Shown piece after piece: positions 26,945-36,845 of a stretch of DNA of 64,000 bases. The notes beneath the pieces were generated by a model. It was not told the origin of the DNA. It did no database searches and saw only the letters and a list, made by a program, of their open reading frames with translations. Source of the stretch: Clostridiales bacterium (GTDB lineage: Bacteria > Bacillota > Clostridia > Oscillospirales > Oscillospiraceae); contig JALFRA010000029.1 of assembly GCA_022785125.1 (NCBI GenBank), forward strand, positions 1 to 64,000, in the 5' to 3' direction. A program made the translations under genes and the position numbers. Positions within the stretch are counted from its first letter, which is position 1, and the number at the start of each line of letters is the position of its first letter.

Positions 26945-29326
26945 TTATACCTCAATCTGCTCCATCAGGAAGGCCTCGATCACGTCGCCCTCCTTGATGT
27001 CCTGGAACTTCTCAAAGGTGATGCCGCACTCGTAGCCCTGAGCCACTTCCTTCACGCTGTCCTTGAAGCGCTGGAGGGAGGCGATAGAGCCGTCGTAAAT
27101 CACCACATTGTCACGCAGCAAGCGCATATTGGCGCCGCGCTGCATCTTGCCGTTGGTAACGTAACAGCCGGCTACCATGCCCACGCCGGTGATGCGGAAC
27201 ACGTTGCGCACCTCGGCCTGGCCCAGCTCCACTTCCTTGAACTTGGGAGCCAGCATGCCCTTCATGGCGGTCTCGATCTCGTTGATGCAGTCGTAAATCA
27301 CGCGGTACATCCGCATATCCACCTTGTTGCGGGCGGCGGTGTCCTTGGCGTTGGAGTCAGGACGGACATTGAAGCCCACGATGATGGCGTTGGAGGTGGT
27401 AGCCAGCATAACGTCGCTCTCGTTGATGGCGCCCACCGCGCAGTGGATGACCCGCACCCGGACCTCGTCGTTGGAGATCTTCTCCAGGGAGGCCTTGACA
27501 GCCTCGGCGGAACCCTGAACGTCGGCCTTGACGATGATGTTCAGGTCCTTCATCTCGCCCTGCTTGATCTGGCTGAACAGATCCTCCAAGCTCACCTTAC
27601 CCACCGGGCTGGAGGCAGCCATCTTCTGATCATGCTTGCGCTGCTCCACCAGCTCGCGGGCCATACGCTCGTCGGCCACAGCATGGAAATCGTCGCCGGC
27701 GCCGGGCACCTCGCCCATACCGATGATCTCAACAGGCACGGAAGGACCGGCCTCGGTGAGCTTCTCACCACGGGCGTTGGTCATGGCGCGGACACGACCC
27801 ACGGCGGTACCGGCAATGATGATGTCGCCCTGATGGAGAGTACCGTTCTGCACCAGCAGAGTAGCCACAGGGCCGCGGCCCTTGTCCAGACGAGCCTCGA
27901 TGACGGCGCCATGGGCGGAGCGGTTGGGGTTGGCCTTCAGCTCCTGCATCTCGGCGGTCAGGTTGACCATCTCCAGCAGGTTGTCAATGCCCTCGCCGGT
28001 CTTGGCGGAGATGGGGCAGATGATGGTCTCGCCGCCCCACTCCTCGGGCACCAGCTCGTACTTGGTGAGCTGCTCCTTGATGCGCTCGGGGTTGGCCTCC
28101 GGCTTATCCATCTTGTTGATAGCCACGATCACGGGGATCTGGGCCGCCTTGGCGTGGTTGATGGACTCCACGGTCTGAGGCATGATGCCGTCGTCGGCGG
28201 CCACCACCAGGATGGCCACGTCGGTGATCATAGCGCCGCGGGCACGCATAGCAGTAAAAGCCTCATGGCCGGGGGTATCCAGGAAGGTGATGGGCTTGCC
28301 GCCCACCTCCACCTGATAGGCGCCGATGTGCTGGGTGATGCCGCCGGCCTCGCCCGCCGCCACGTGGGCGTTGCGGATATAGTCCAGCAGAGAGGTCTTG
28401 CCGTGGTCCACGTGGCCCATGACCACCACCACGGGGGCACGGGGCAGCAGATCCTCCTCCTTGTCCTCGGCTGTGTCGATGAGGCGCTCCTCGATAGTGA
28501 CAATGATCTCCTTCTCCACCTTGCAGCCCAGCTCCTCGGCGATGATGGCGGCGGTGTCGAAGTCGATCACGTCGGACAGGGAGGCCATGACGCCGTTCTT
28601 CATCAGGGTCTTGACCACCTCGGCGCCGGTCTTCTTCATGCGGGAGGCCAGTTCACCCACGCCGATCTCATCGGGGATCTTGACGGTGAGGGGGGTCTTT
28701 TTGGCGATCTCCATCTGGAGCCGGCGCATCTTCTCCTGCTCCTCCTGGCGGCGCTTGTTGCCGCCCTGGAAACCGCCCTTGCGCTGGTTGCGGCCCTGGA
28801 ACTTCTGCTTTCCGGCCTGCATCTGCTTGGTCTTGCCGGCAGCCAGGTCTTCCAGACGCTGGTCGTACTTTTCCAGGTTCACGTTGCCGCTCTTGCGGGT
28901 GTCCACAACCTTCTTCTCAGGCACCCGGGTAGCGGGACGATTCTGCTGCTGGGGCTGCTGGGCCCTGGGCTGCTCCGCCTGAGCGGCGGGCTTATTGACA
29001 GGCGCGGTATGTTCCTTCACAGGCTTTCCACCCTTCTGGTTGGACTGCTGGGCGGGGGCGGAGCGCCGCTCCTCCTTCCCGGCCTCAGGTGTTTCCTTGG
29101 CCGCGGCCTTGGGTTCCCGGTACACGTCGGCGTAGATGCTCTCAATGCTCTCCACCTGGTTGTGCTGGGTGAGATACTCGAAAATCAGAGACAGCTCCCG
29201 GTCGTCCAGAGGCTGCATATGGTTTTTCGGAGTCGTCGCGTATTTGGTCAGAATGTCGGTGATATCCTTGGAGTTCTTGTTGAAATCCTTGGCCACCTCA
29301 TGCACACGATATTTGTTGTTCAGCAA
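26945..29326 (-). CDS. infB: Translation initiation factor IF-2
   Basis: GTPase that brings initiator tRNA to the 30S subunit. 793 aa. Two N-terminal IF2N-like segments surround a Gln/Pro/Lys-rich linker (about 70-200). G-domain motifs: GHVDHGKTS (G1), DTPGHEAF (G3), NKMDKPEAN (G4). The C-terminal domains end [24 protein letters not shown] lies upstream of the start. Its last codons have been copied outward three times by flanking repeats, but the gene is intact. Confidence 0.98.
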   Translation of the reverse strand: MLNNKYRVHEVAKDFNKNSKDITDILTKYATTPKNHMQPLDDRELSLIFEYLTQHNQVESIESIYADVYREPKAAAKETPEAGKEERRSAPAQQSNQKGGKPVKEHTAPVNKPAAQAEQPRAQQPQQQNRPATRVPEKKVVDTRKSGNVNLEKYDQRLEDLAAGKTKQMQAGKQKFQGRNQRKGGFQGGNKRRQEEQEKMRRLQMEIAKKTPLTVKIPDEIGVGELASRMKKTGAEVVKTLMKNGVMASLSDVIDFDTAAIIAEELGCKVEKEIIVTIEERLIDTAEDKEEDLLPRAPVVVVMGHVDHGKTSLLDYIRNAHVAAGEAGGITQHIGAYQVEVGGKPITFLDTPGHEAFTAMRARGAMITDVAILVVAADDGIMPQTVESINHAKAAQIPVIVAINKMDKPEANPERIKEQLTKYELVPEEWGGETIICPISAKTGEGIDNLLEMVNLTAEMQELKANPNRSAHGAVIEARLDKGRGPVATLLVQNGTLHQGDIIIAGTAVGRVRAMTNARGEKLTEAGPSVPVEIIGMGEVPGAGDDFHAVADERMARELVEQRKHDQKMAASSPVGKVSLEDLFSQIKQGEMKDLNIIVKADVQGSAEAVKASLEKISNDEVRVRVIHCAVGAINESDVMLATTSNAIIVGFNVRPDSNAKDTAARNKVDMRMYRVIYDCINEIETAMKGMLAPKFKEVELGQAEVRNVFRITGVGMVAGCYVTNGKMQRGANMRLLRDNVVIYDGSIASLQRFKDSVKEVAQGYECGITFEKFQDIKEGDVIEAFLMEQIEV

Positions 29327-29356
29327 ATAAAGCCACCTCCAACTGGTCAGCTTGCG

Positions 29357-29416
29357 CCAATAGGAAAACGCGGCGGGGCCGCTGCGCTTTCTTATTGGAA
29401 CAAGCCTGCTTGTTCC
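29357..29416. repeat. Inverted repeats between ylxQ and infB
   Basis: CCAATAGGAAAACGC...GCGCTTTCTTATTGG (29357-29398) is a long imperfect palindrome around a GC-rich loop, followed by GGAACAAGCCTGCTTGTTCC (29397-29416). It fills most of the 114-bp gap. No T tract; it may be an RNA processing or stability structure. Confidence 0.55.
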
Positions 29417-29440
29417 AATCTGTCCTCAGCCACTTCTTAT

Positions 29441-29977
29441 TCATGGCTGCTGCTTCTTGATGGTCAGTTTACCCTTGAGGGCAAACGGTCTTGCCTGCTT
29501 TTTAGCCGCGGGCGGATGCTCAGGCTCTTTGGCCGCCTTGGGGGGCGGAGCCCACGGCTTCTTATTCTTCTTTTGCAGGTTCTTCTCATGGGCCCGCTGT
29601 TCCTTCTGCCGCTGAAGCGCCTTGCCCGCCTGGACCTTCAGCTGTTCCGCCGCGGCGGAGCAGCCCTCAGGATCGGCGGCGGCCAGCTTGGCAGCGATGG
29701 CGGCGGCCAGCCCCACATCGGTGAGGGCCAGCATAGTGCAGGCGGAGCGGCCCACCGCACCGCCCAGACCACCCTTGGTGTAAGGCGTGGGCAGGTGGGG
29801 CACTTTGCCGATCTCGGCAAAGTGGGCCGCCCGGCGCAGACTGTTGTCGGCACCGTCACAGGCGGTAAGGATCAGCTTGGCCTGATGGGCCCGGGCGGCG
29901 GCGCCCACCGGCTCCTCGCCCACCTCCACACGGCCTGCCTTACGGGCGATGCCCAGCAGATGCAGTACGCTATCCAT
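29441..29977 (-). CDS. ylxQ: L7Ae-family ribosomal protein (YlxQ) with long basic tail
   Basis: 178 aa. Residues 1-100 match the L7Ae/L30e/YlxQ fold: LHLLGIARKAGRVEVGEE, then LILTACDGADNSLRR. Beyond about residue 105 comes a Lys/Ala/Pro-rich tail (QRQKEQRAHEKNLQKKNKK) that is longer than in B. subtilis YlxQ (about 100 aa) and is probably a disordered RNA-binding extension. The start at 29977 is chosen for GGAGGGCGATCAGG and overlaps the ylxR stop by 8 bp, the usual nusA-ylxR-ylxQ-infB order. Confidence 0.88.
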   Translation of the reverse strand: MDSVLHLLGIARKAGRVEVGEEPVGAAARAHQAKLILTACDGADNSLRRAAHFAEIGKVPHLPTPYTKGGLGGAVGRSACTMLALTDVGLAAAIAAKLAAADPEGCSAAAEQLKVQAGKALQRQKEQRAHEKNLQKKNKKPWAPPPKAAKEPEHPPAAKKQARPFALKGKLTIKKQQP

Positions 29978-30245
29978 CCTGATCGCCCTCCCGCATCTGC
30001 TGTTCCAGTGCCTCATACACCTCGTCGGGCATGGGGGCGGAGAAGGCCCGCTCCAACGCCCTGGCCTTCCGGGCCCGCTTCAGGCAGGCCTCGTCAGGAC
30101 ACACATAGGCCCCCCGCCCCGGCTTCTTTCCCTTGAAATCCAGGGAGACCTCTCCCTCCGGGCTCTTCACCACCCGGATCAGCTCCTTTTTGGGCTTCAT
30201 CTCCCGGCAGCCCACGCACTGGCGCATGGGGATCTTCTTGGGCAT
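29970..30245 (-). CDS. ylxR: YlxR family RNA-binding protein
   Basis: 91 aa. MPKKIPMRQCVGCREMKPK at the start and GRGAYVCPDEACLKRARK in the middle are the DUF448/YlxR signature. Family members have been linked to RNase P and to transcription control. The ATG at 30245 follows AAGGGGGGC. It formerly followed nusA by about 40 bp; an element and a nusA fragment now separate them. Confidence 0.9.
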   Translation of the reverse strand: MPKKIPMRQCVGCREMKPKKELIRVVKSPEGEVSLDFKGKKPGRGAYVCPDEACLKRARKARALERAFSAPMPDEVYEALEQQMREGDQDG

Positions 30246-30284
30246 CCTTCTGCCCCCCTTCCATTTCATTTGATAACTCAGGGC

Positions 30285-30420
30285 TTACTCCCCGGTCTCG
30301 GCCTCGTCCTCCAGGATTACATCCTCCTCGTCCTCCACCTCTTCATCGGAAGGGGCGGAGGCGGGCTTGATGTCGATCTTCCAGCCCGTCAGCTTGGCGG
30401 CCAGGCGGGTGTTCTGGCCC
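30285..30420 (-). pseudogene. Truncated 3' copy of nusA
   Basis: 136 bp matching the last 45 codons of nusA without indels, with 15 differences from the intact end (30601-30736). The KH-side part (RLAAKLTGWKIDIKPASAPS) is unchanged in protein, and most changes fall in the acidic tail. It keeps the original distance to ylxR, so it is probably the ancestral gene end. Confidence 0.9.
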
Positions 30421-30600
30421 GCCCCACAAAAGGCGGAGCCTTTTGCGGGGACCCCTGATTTTATCCTGTTTGGGACAACTGAATTGCCCCAAACCAAGGT
30501 TTTGCCGCCGACAAAACGCTTGTGCGGCGCAAGCGCCGTCCCGCCTGCGGCGGGTCCCAAGGAGGGCCAGTTTCAGCCTTGGAGACCGCCCCCACAGAGT
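30421..30600 (+). repeat. Type A hairpin element at nusA stop
   Basis: 180 bp. Head hairpin GCCCCACAAAAGG/CCTTTTGCGGGG, GACCCCTGATTTTATC, TTTGGGACAA/TTGCCCCAAA, core AAGGTTTTGCC/GACAAAACGCTTG, CGGCGCAAGCGCCG, CCCGCCTGCGGCGGG, then CAAGGAGGGCCAG and a variable tail ending at the nusA stop. The most complete example of the type. Confidence 0.88.
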
Positions 30601-31758
30601 TTATTCCTCGGTCCCGGCCTCATCCTCGATGAGGATCTCCTCCTCGTCCTCCGCCTCTTCATCGGAGGGGGCGGAGGCGGGCTTGATGTCGATCTTCCAG
30701 CCGGTCAGCTTGGCGGCCAGCCGGGCGTTCTGGCCCTCCTTGCCGATGGCCAGGGACAGCTGATCGTCGGGCACCACCACGCGGCAGGTCTTACCCTCCT
30801 CGTGGATATCCACGCTGATGACATCGGCGGGGGACAGAGCGGCTGCGATGTACACGGCGGGGTCCTCAGACCACTTGACGATGTCCACCTTCTCGCCGCG
30901 GAGCTCCTCCACGATGTTGTTGACACGCTGGCCGCGGGGACCCACGCAGGCGCCGATGGGGTCCACGTTGGGGTCGGCGGACCAGACGGCCAGCTTGGTG
31001 CGGGAACCGGCCTCACGGGCAATGGACTTGACCTCCACAGTACCGTCGTAGATCTCGGGCACTTCCATCTCGAACAGGCGCTTCACCAGGCCGGGATGGG
31101 TGCGGGAGATCAGGACCTGGGGACCCTTGGTGGAACGGCGGACCTCCACCACATACACCCGCAGGCGCATTCCTTCCACATACTCCTCGCCCTTGACCTG
31201 CTCGCCGGCAGCCAGGAAGGCCTCAGTGGCTTCGCTGCCGGAGCCGATCCGCAGGCTGGCAGCGCCGGAGCGGGGATCGATGCGGGTGACCACGCCGGTG
31301 AGGATCTCGTGCTCCTTGGAGGAGAACTCGTCGTACACCATGCCCCGCTCGGCCTCGCGCATACCCTGGATGATGACCTGACGGGCAGTCTGAGCGGCAA
31401 TGCGGCCAAAGTCCCGGGTCTTGATCTCGATCCGGATCACGTCGCCCAGCTGGGCCTGGGGCAGCTTGGAACGGGCCATCTCCAGGCTCATCTCGGTGCA
31501 GGGGTTATCCACCTCCTCCACCACGTCCTTCTTGACGAACATCCGGACGGTACCGGCCTCCTCGTCGGCCTCCACCACGATGTTGTCACCGGCGGACTCA
31601 TGGTCCCGCTTATAGGCGGACACCAGGGCCTGGGTAATCTTATCCAGCATATAGGACTTGGGGATGCCCTTCTCTTTCTCAATCAGGTTAATGGCGGCAA
31701 AAAATTCCTTGCCGTCCAGCTCATTGGTCTTCTGCGCTTTGGCATTCTTCTTCGGCAT
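30601..31758 (-). CDS. nusA: Transcription termination/antitermination factor NusA
   Basis: 385 aa. N-terminal RNA polymerase-binding domain, S1 domain (GVVTRIDPRSGAASLRIG), and two KH domains including IGACVGPRGQRVNNIVEEL and IGKEGQNARLAAKLTGW, then a short acidic tail. No C-terminal AR repeats, as usual in Firmicutes. GGAGACAG precedes the ATG. rimP is 51 bp upstream. Confidence 0.97.
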   Translation of the reverse strand: MPKKNAKAQKTNELDGKEFFAAINLIEKEKGIPKSYMLDKITQALVSAYKRDHESAGDNIVVEADEEAGTVRMFVKKDVVEEVDNPCTEMSLEMARSKLPQAQLGDVIRIEIKTRDFGRIAAQTARQVIIQGMREAERGMVYDEFSSKEHEILTGVVTRIDPRSGAASLRIGSGSEATEAFLAAGEQVKGEEYVEGMRLRVYVVEVRRSTKGPQVLISRTHPGLVKRLFEMEVPEIYDGTVEVKSIAREAGSRTKLAVWSADPNVDPIGACVGPRGQRVNNIVEELRGEKVDIVKWSEDPAVYIAAALSPADVISVDIHEEGKTCRVVVPDDQLSLAIGKEGQNARLAAKLTGWKIDIKPASAPSDEEAEDEEEILIEDEAGTEE

Positions 31759-31778
31759 AGCTCTGTCTCCTTATCCTC

Positions 31779-31806
31779 AACACGGGCGGTTCCTGTCCGC
31801 CCCTAC
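31779..31806. repeat. Short palindrome with CCCCTAC end, rimP-nusA gap
   Basis: CGGGCGGTTCCTGTCCGCCC with CCCCTAC at its edge. Similar GTAGGGGC.../...GCCCC palindromes occur at 36846-36921, 53138-53164, 54482-54520 and 56134-56158, so this looks like a small dispersed REP-like family. Confidence 0.55.
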
Positions 31807-31809
31807 ATC

Positions 31810-32265
31810 TTAAAACCGCACGTACAGTCGGGTCTGGGCCACGTCCTTCTTGACGAAGGTCCTGGGTCCGTCCGCCGTCTCAATGGTCACGTCGCCGTTT
31901 TCATAGCCGGTCAGCACGCCCACATGGTCCTTCCGGCCGTCCACCGCCCGGTAGAGGCGCACTTCCACCTCAGTTCCCATAAACGCGGCAAAGTGCTCCG
32001 GCTTTTTCAGGGGCCGGTCGGCGCCGGCGGAGGATACCTCCAGCACATAGCTGCCCTCGATGGGATCGGCCTCGTCCAGGGCATCGGACAGAGGACGGCT
32101 CACCGCCTCGCAGTCGTTGATGGAGACGCCGCCTTCCTTATCAATATAGATCCGCAGGAACCACTGTCCCGCCTCCCGCACATATTCTACGTCCCACAGG
32201 GAGCAGCCGGCAGCCTCCACCAGGGGGGCCGCCAGAGCGGACACCAGCTCAGTTACCTTGGCCAT
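31810..32265 (-). CDS. rimP: Ribosome maturation factor RimP
   Basis: 30S assembly factor. 151 aa, normal length, with GCSLWDVEYVREAGQWFLRIYI, the SRPLSDALDE turn and YVLEVSSAGADRPLKK as family signatures. First gene of the rimP-nusA-ylxR-ylxQ-infB-rbfA-nrnA-truB-ribF operon. Start preceded by GGAGGTG. Confidence 0.96.
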   Translation of the reverse strand: MAKVTELVSALAAPLVEAAGCSLWDVEYVREAGQWFLRIYIDKEGGVSINDCEAVSRPLSDALDEADPIEGSYVLEVSSAGADRPLKKPEHFAAFMGTEVEVRLYRAVDGRKDHVGVLTGYENGDVTIETADGPRTFVKKDVAQTRLYVRF

Positions 32266-32374
32266 AATCCACCTCCGGCAAGGGGGTGTAAAAAATTTAC
32301 ATACCCCGTTTTTTCAATAAGAAAGAGCGGAGCCGCGACCCCACTCTCACCACACTTCTACTACTAACGTATGT

Positions 32375-32403
32375 ACTATACCACAAACCTGCTATTTGTG
32401 CAA
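32375..32403 (-). promoter_or_regulatory. Promoter of rimP-nusA-infB operon
   Basis: TTGCAC (32398-32403), 17 bp, TATAGT (32375-32380) on the minus strand. This leaves a leader of about 100 nt with an AGAG...CTCT stem. Confidence 0.75.
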
Positions 32404-32450
32404 GGGTCTGCCGTGATTTTTTCCATTCCGGGCTTTTTTATTCATTTGAG

Positions 32451-32478
32451 TTGACATAAGGGAACCCTCTGGTACAAT
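32451..32478 (+). promoter_or_regulatory. Promoter of moxR operon
   Basis: TTGACA (32451-32456), 16 bp, TACAAT (32473-32478), 35 bp before the moxR start codon. Confidence 0.8.
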
Positions 32479-32512
32479 AGAAATCAGATTCATTGTTTAA
32501 GGAGGTCGGAGC

Positions 32513-33445
32513 ATGGAAGGCAACAAGCAGGCCCTGGAAATTTTGGGCGAGGTAAAGAAAGCAGTGGTGGGCAAAGATAACGTGCTGGCCAAGGTGCTGC
32601 TCGCCATTCTGGCCCGGGGCCACATCTTGCTGGAGGACATCCCCGGGGTCGGTAAAACCACTATGGCGCTGGCCTTTTCCAAGGCCCTGAGCCTGCAATA
32701 TAACCGGGTGCAGTTCACCCCCGACGTGATGCCCTCGGACATCACCGGTTTTTCCATCTACAACAAGGCCACCGGCGCCATGGAGTATCAGCCCGGCGCT
32801 GTGCTGTGCAACCTGTTCCTGGCGGACGAGCTGAACCGTGCCACCAGCCGTACCCAGTCAGCTCTTCTGGAGGCCATGGAGGAGGGCCAGGTCACCGTGG
32901 ACGGCGTGTCCCATCCGGTCCCCCAGCCCTTCCTGGTCATCGCCACTCAGAACCCGGCGGGGGCCTCGGGCACTCAGCCGCTCCCCGACTCCCAGATGGA
33001 CCGCTTTATGATCCGGCTGTCCATGGGCTACCCCGCCCCGGCGGACGAGTTTGCCATGGTGCGCCGCAAGCAGGGAAACAACCCGCTGGAGCAGGTGCGC
33101 CGGGTGCTGGACCTGAATGGTCTGGCCGCCCTGCGGGAGCAGGCTGACCGGGTGTTCGTGTCCGACCCGGTGCTGGACTATATCATCCGTCTGGTCAATG
33201 CCACCCGCAGCCACCCCATGATCGTCCAGGGCGCCAGTCCCCGGGCCTCTCTGGCTCTTACCGCCATGGCCAAGGCGGCCGCCCTGGTCTTTGGCCGTGA
33301 CTTTGTGAACCCGGAGGACGTATCCATGGTCTTTGCCGACGTGGTGACGCACCGGCTTATCCTCTCCCCCCGGGCGGAGGCCAACGGCAACTTCCAGCCG
33401 GCGGCCGAGATCCTCCGGCAGGTCCCGCCTCCCAGGATCGGGTAA
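32513..33445 (+). CDS. MoxR-family AAA+ ATPase
   Basis: 310 aa. Walker A GVGKTTMALAF near residue 45, Walker B FLADELNRA near 103-111, sensor IATQNPAG near 143-150, and the C-terminal AAA lid. MoxR ATPases act as chaperones for neighbouring DUF58/VWA and transglutaminase proteins, often in surface or secretion maturation. The three-gene MoxR-DUF58-transglutaminase order here is the standard arrangement. AAGGAGG precedes the ATG. Confidence 0.93.
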   Translation: MEGNKQALEILGEVKKAVVGKDNVLAKVLLAILARGHILLEDIPGVGKTTMALAFSKALSLQYNRVQFTPDVMPSDITGFSIYNKATGAMEYQPGAVLCNLFLADELNRATSRTQSALLEAMEEGQVTVDGVSHPVPQPFLVIATQNPAGASGTQPLPDSQMDRFMIRLSMGYPAPADEFAMVRRKQGNNPLEQVRRVLDLNGLAALREQADRVFVSDPVLDYIIRLVNATRSHPMIVQGASPRASLALTAMAKAAALVFGRDFVNPEDVSMVFADVVTHRLILSPRAEANGNFQPAAEILRQVPPPRIG

Positions 33446-33449
33446 GGCC

Positions 33450-34448
33450 ATGGCAAGCCGTCGGATCTTATACGCCGTTTGGGTGGGCGCGGCGGTACTC
33501 TTTCAAATTTTCTTCCGCTTTTATCTGTCCACCTTTGTTCTGGTGCTTATTTTGGTGCTCCCTATCCTCTCCCTGCTGTTGGCACTGCCGGGATGGATGG
33601 GGAGCATGGCGTCGGCGGTACCCGAAGTCACTTTGATTACAATGGACGGCAGCGCCCGGTTCGGCGTATTCCTGCACCATTCTTCCTTTCTGCCCCTCAT
33701 CCACCCCCGGGTCAAGCTGCGCTGGACCAATCAGCTCACAGGAGAGTCTGGGGTGAGCAAGATCACAGTGACCACCCGGGAGCCGGCGGAACTGACGGTG
33801 GCCGCCGCCCATTGCGGCCGCCTGGTCTGCCAGGTGGAAAAAGCGGTTTGCTGCGATCTGCTGGGTCTGTTCCCCCTGCCGGTGCGGAGGGGTCCGGAGC
33901 GGGCCGTCCTCATCCTCCCGGCCCAGCTGGAGCTGGAGGGGAAGGAGGAGCTGGCTGCCGGTCAGAACGAGGGCACGGTGCTCCGCCCCCGCCCGGGCGG
34001 CGGTCCCGGCGAGGATTACGACTTGCGGGAGTACCGGGTGGGGGACCCCCTGCGGTCAGTTCACTGGAAGCTGTCCTCCAAAAAGGACGAGCTGGTGGTA
34101 CGGGAGACCCTGGAGCCCCAGCAAGCCACTATTGTAGTGACCTATGACCACTTCGGCCCGCCCGAGGAGCTGGACCGCACCTTTGCCCAGCTGTGGGCCC
34201 TCTCCCGCTGGCTGCTGCAGCAGGATCGGCCCCACCATATCCAGTGGGCTGCTCCCGTCACCGGCGTGATGGAGGACCGGACTGTGGACAGTCCCAACGC
34301 TCTGCTGGCCTGTCTGGAGCTGTCCTTCTCCACCCCTGCGCCTCTGGAAGGCCGCTCTATTCTGGACGGCGCTCTCCGGCTGACCGGCGGCGGTAAGGTG
34401 CGCCATCTCCATGTGACGCCGGACGGCGTGGAAGGAGGGGGACGATGA
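33450..34448 (+). CDS. DUF58 membrane-anchored protein
   Basis: 332 aa. Two hydrophobic helices near the start (about 8-45), then a soluble region with the DUF58 hallmark: GPGEDYDLREYRVGDPLRSV followed by HWKLSSKKDELVVRE. The function of DUF58 is not established; it is nearly always paired with MoxR. The start is 4 bp after moxR's stop and its end overlaps the transglutaminase gene by 4 bp. Confidence 0.9.
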   Translation: MASRRILYAVWVGAAVLFQIFFRFYLSTFVLVLILVLPILSLLLALPGWMGSMASAVPEVTLITMDGSARFGVFLHHSSFLPLIHPRVKLRWTNQLTGESGVSKITVTTREPAELTVAAAHCGRLVCQVEKAVCCDLLGLFPLPVRRGPERAVLILPAQLELEGKEELAAGQNEGTVLRPRPGGGPGEDYDLREYRVGDPLRSVHWKLSSKKDELVVRETLEPQQATIVVTYDHFGPPEELDRTFAQLWALSRWLLQQDRPHHIQWAAPVTGVMEDRTVDSPNALLACLELSFSTPAPLEGRSILDGALRLTGGGKVRHLHVTPDGVEGGGR

Positions 34449-36841
34449 AACGGCATCCCAAACGACAGCCCCGGCCCCGGCCGGGCTGGCTGGAGCTGCT
34501 GACCGGCGGGTTTCTGCTCTTCCTGCTGTTGTCCAGCACCCTCTGGTCCTTCTCCTCTGCGGTTCGGCAGCCCTTTCAGCTCTCTGTTTTCCTGATTGGC
34601 TGTGTGCTGCTGACCGTCCTGCTCACCGTGCTGTGCGCGCTCCCCACCCGCTGGATGCTGGTTGGTATGGCCGCGGTACTCTGTATTGACGGTCTGGTGG
34701 TCTGGCGCATGTTCACCCCCATGCGGCTGGGAGAGATCACCTTCCGCTGCTCTGTGGTAAATACGGTGTGTACCAGTCTGGAACTGGACGGCTTCATCGA
34801 ACCCATCATCCAGCTGCCCTCCATTGTCTGGATCAAATCCGCAACCATTTTTCTCCTGGTAGTGGCCGCTGTTCTGGGTGTACTGCTGGCTCTCACAGTG
34901 GTGCGGTTCCCCTCTTTTTCCGCCACCTTCCTGCTCACCAGTCCCTTCATTCTGGCTCCCCTGTGCATCTCGGTCACACCGGCCTGGCTGCCCCTTATGG
35001 TGCTCATTCTCGCCTGGTGTGTGATGGGTCTGGGCGCTTTGGCCCGGCGGTGGGACCGAAAGGGAGCCGCACGGCTCACCCTGGTCTCCTTTCCGGCGGC
35101 AGCTCTGCTGCTGTTGCTGCTCAATACCGCCATACCTCAGGAGAACTACCAGCGACCGCGATGGGCGGACGACGCGCTGGACTCCATCAACAACTGGGCA
35201 ACGCATCTGAATATAACGCTCTTTCATGGCAAGGGTCCCTTCGGCTTCGGCAGCGGCGGCTCCTTTACCAACGCCGACGGCAAGGTATCCCTGGACGACG
35301 CCGGGCCTCTGTCCTTCTCCGGCCGGACGGTTCTGGAAGTGGACACCGACCTGCGGGGCCGGATCTACCTGCGGGGATTCTCCAGCGCGGTGTATGACAG
35401 CAGCGGCTGGGCGCCTCTGAAGGAATCGGACTACCAGGACCTGGGCCCTTTCTATTATCCCATTGACGAGTACTCCGGCCAGTTTTCTCTCTCCGACCTG
35501 GAAAACGCATTGGATGGCTACCATCCCATGAACTTCCCCGCCCTGGCCGACCGAAACGCCTTCCCCAACCATCAATATGCCAAGGTCACCGTTCATAATG
35601 TGGGCGCCGATCCAGGTTATGTGTACGTTCCCTATCACATTCTGTCCCAACCCAACGAACTCAGCGGCACCAAGTTTATGTACGACTCCTATCTGGCCCG
35701 GGGAGAAGATGTATGGACCCACACCCTGTATGTCCAGCCCGGCTGCTCCCCTGATTCCGGAGCAGCGCTGCCGGTGGAGGCGCGACAGGCGGAGGAGCGC
35801 TATCAGGCATTTGTCTACGAGAACTATCTCACCATTCCCGACTCTCCAGAGCTGTGGGATGCCATGGTAGAGGCCACCGACCAGTTCTGGCCCCAGGTCA
35901 TGGAGGCCTGCGACAGCAGGGAAATAACCAGTACCCCGGATTTCTCCTACGGCATTACCTCGGAGAACGGTATTCCTGACCTCACCAAATCGGATATCAA
36001 CCTCATCCATCTTTGGACCATGGAGAGCGCCCAGGCCATCGCCGGCTATCTGGCCTCCATCACCCAGTACGACCCCAACACCCCCGCCACCCCGGAAGGA
36101 GAGGATTTCGTCACCTATTTCCTCACCGAAAGCCACCGGGGCTACTGTATGCACTATGCCAGCACCGCCACCCTCATGCTGCGGGCCATGGGCATTCCCG
36201 CCCGGTATGTCACCGGCTATGTGGCCGACGTACCCCCCTCCGGACATGTGAATGTTCCGGACTCCGCCGCCCACGCCTGGGTGGAGGTCTATATCCCCGG
36301 CTACGGCTGGGAGCCGGTGGAGGTCACCCCCGCCTACGCCGGCAGCAATCCCGGCCAGAGCGGTACGGCCACACCTACGCCGACGCCCACCGCAACGCCT
36401 ACCCCCACGCCTACCCAGACCGCTCAACCCTCCGCACGGCCCTCCGCCGCCCCCGATGACGGCAAAGAGGACCAGCCGGAGGCCGCTCCTCTGGATCTGC
36501 GCTTCATCCTGATCCCCCTGGCGGTCGTGCTGGTGATCCTGGCCCTCCCCGTCCGGCGGGCCATCGGTCGAAGCCGGCGCGAGAAGCGGTTTGGACAGGC
36601 CAACACCAATCAGGCCGTCATTGCTGCGTATCTCTACCTGCAAAGGCTGGAGAAGTGGGGCGGTCAGACCCCGGCGGAGGTTTTTGAGCTGGCCAAAAAG
36701 GCCAGGTTCAGCCCCCACACCCTGACGGAAAAGGAGCGGCAGACCGCCGTACAGGCCGCCCATACCGTCTCCACTCAGGTGGACAAGTCCCTGCCCTGGT
36801 ACAAGCGGCTGCTTTGCCGGTACATCCTGGGACTGTGCTGA
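34445..36841 (+). CDS. Transglutaminase-like membrane protein with DUF4129 tail
   Basis: 798 aa. Six or so N-terminal membrane helices (to about residue 230), a large extracytoplasmic region, a transglutaminase core with Cys568 in RGYCMHYASTATLMLRAMGI and His610 in AHAWVEVY, then a Thr/Pro repeat linker (about 640-660), one membrane helix and a cytoplasmic DUF4129-like C-terminus (VFELAKKARFSPHTL). The third catalytic position falls in WEPVEVTPAY, as in other clostridial members. Probably processes or crosslinks surface proteins; substrate unknown. ATG overlaps the DUF58 stop. Confidence 0.9.
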   Translation: MKRHPKRQPRPRPGWLELLTGGFLLFLLLSSTLWSFSSAVRQPFQLSVFLIGCVLLTVLLTVLCALPTRWMLVGMAAVLCIDGLVVWRMFTPMRLGEITFRCSVVNTVCTSLELDGFIEPIIQLPSIVWIKSATIFLLVVAAVLGVLLALTVVRFPSFSATFLLTSPFILAPLCISVTPAWLPLMVLILAWCVMGLGALARRWDRKGAARLTLVSFPAAALLLLLLNTAIPQENYQRPRWADDALDSINNWATHLNITLFHGKGPFGFGSGGSFTNADGKVSLDDAGPLSFSGRTVLEVDTDLRGRIYLRGFSSAVYDSSGWAPLKESDYQDLGPFYYPIDEYSGQFSLSDLENALDGYHPMNFPALADRNAFPNHQYAKVTVHNVGADPGYVYVPYHILSQPNELSGTKFMYDSYLARGEDVWTHTLYVQPGCSPDSGAALPVEARQAEERYQAFVYENYLTIPDSPELWDAMVEATDQFWPQVMEACDSREITSTPDFSYGITSENGIPDLTKSDINLIHLWTMESAQAIAGYLASITQYDPNTPATPEGEDFVTYFLTESHRGYCMHYASTATLMLRAMGIPARYVTGYVADVPPSGHVNVPDSAAHAWVEVYIPGYGWEPVEVTPAYAGSNPGQSGTATPTPTPTATPTPTPTQTAQPSARPSAAPDDGKEDQPEAAPLDLRFILIPLAVVLVILALPVRRAIGRSRREKRFGQANTNQAVIAAYLYLQRLEKWGGQTPAEVFELAKKARFSPHTLTEKERQTAVQAAHTVSTQVDKSLPWYKRLLCRYILGLC

Positions 36842-36845
36842 AGCA

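Noticed and set aside
27443-30136. 897-codon open frame antisense to infB and ylxQ
   Set aside because: Composition artefact of the opposite strand; the minus-strand genes are unmistakable.
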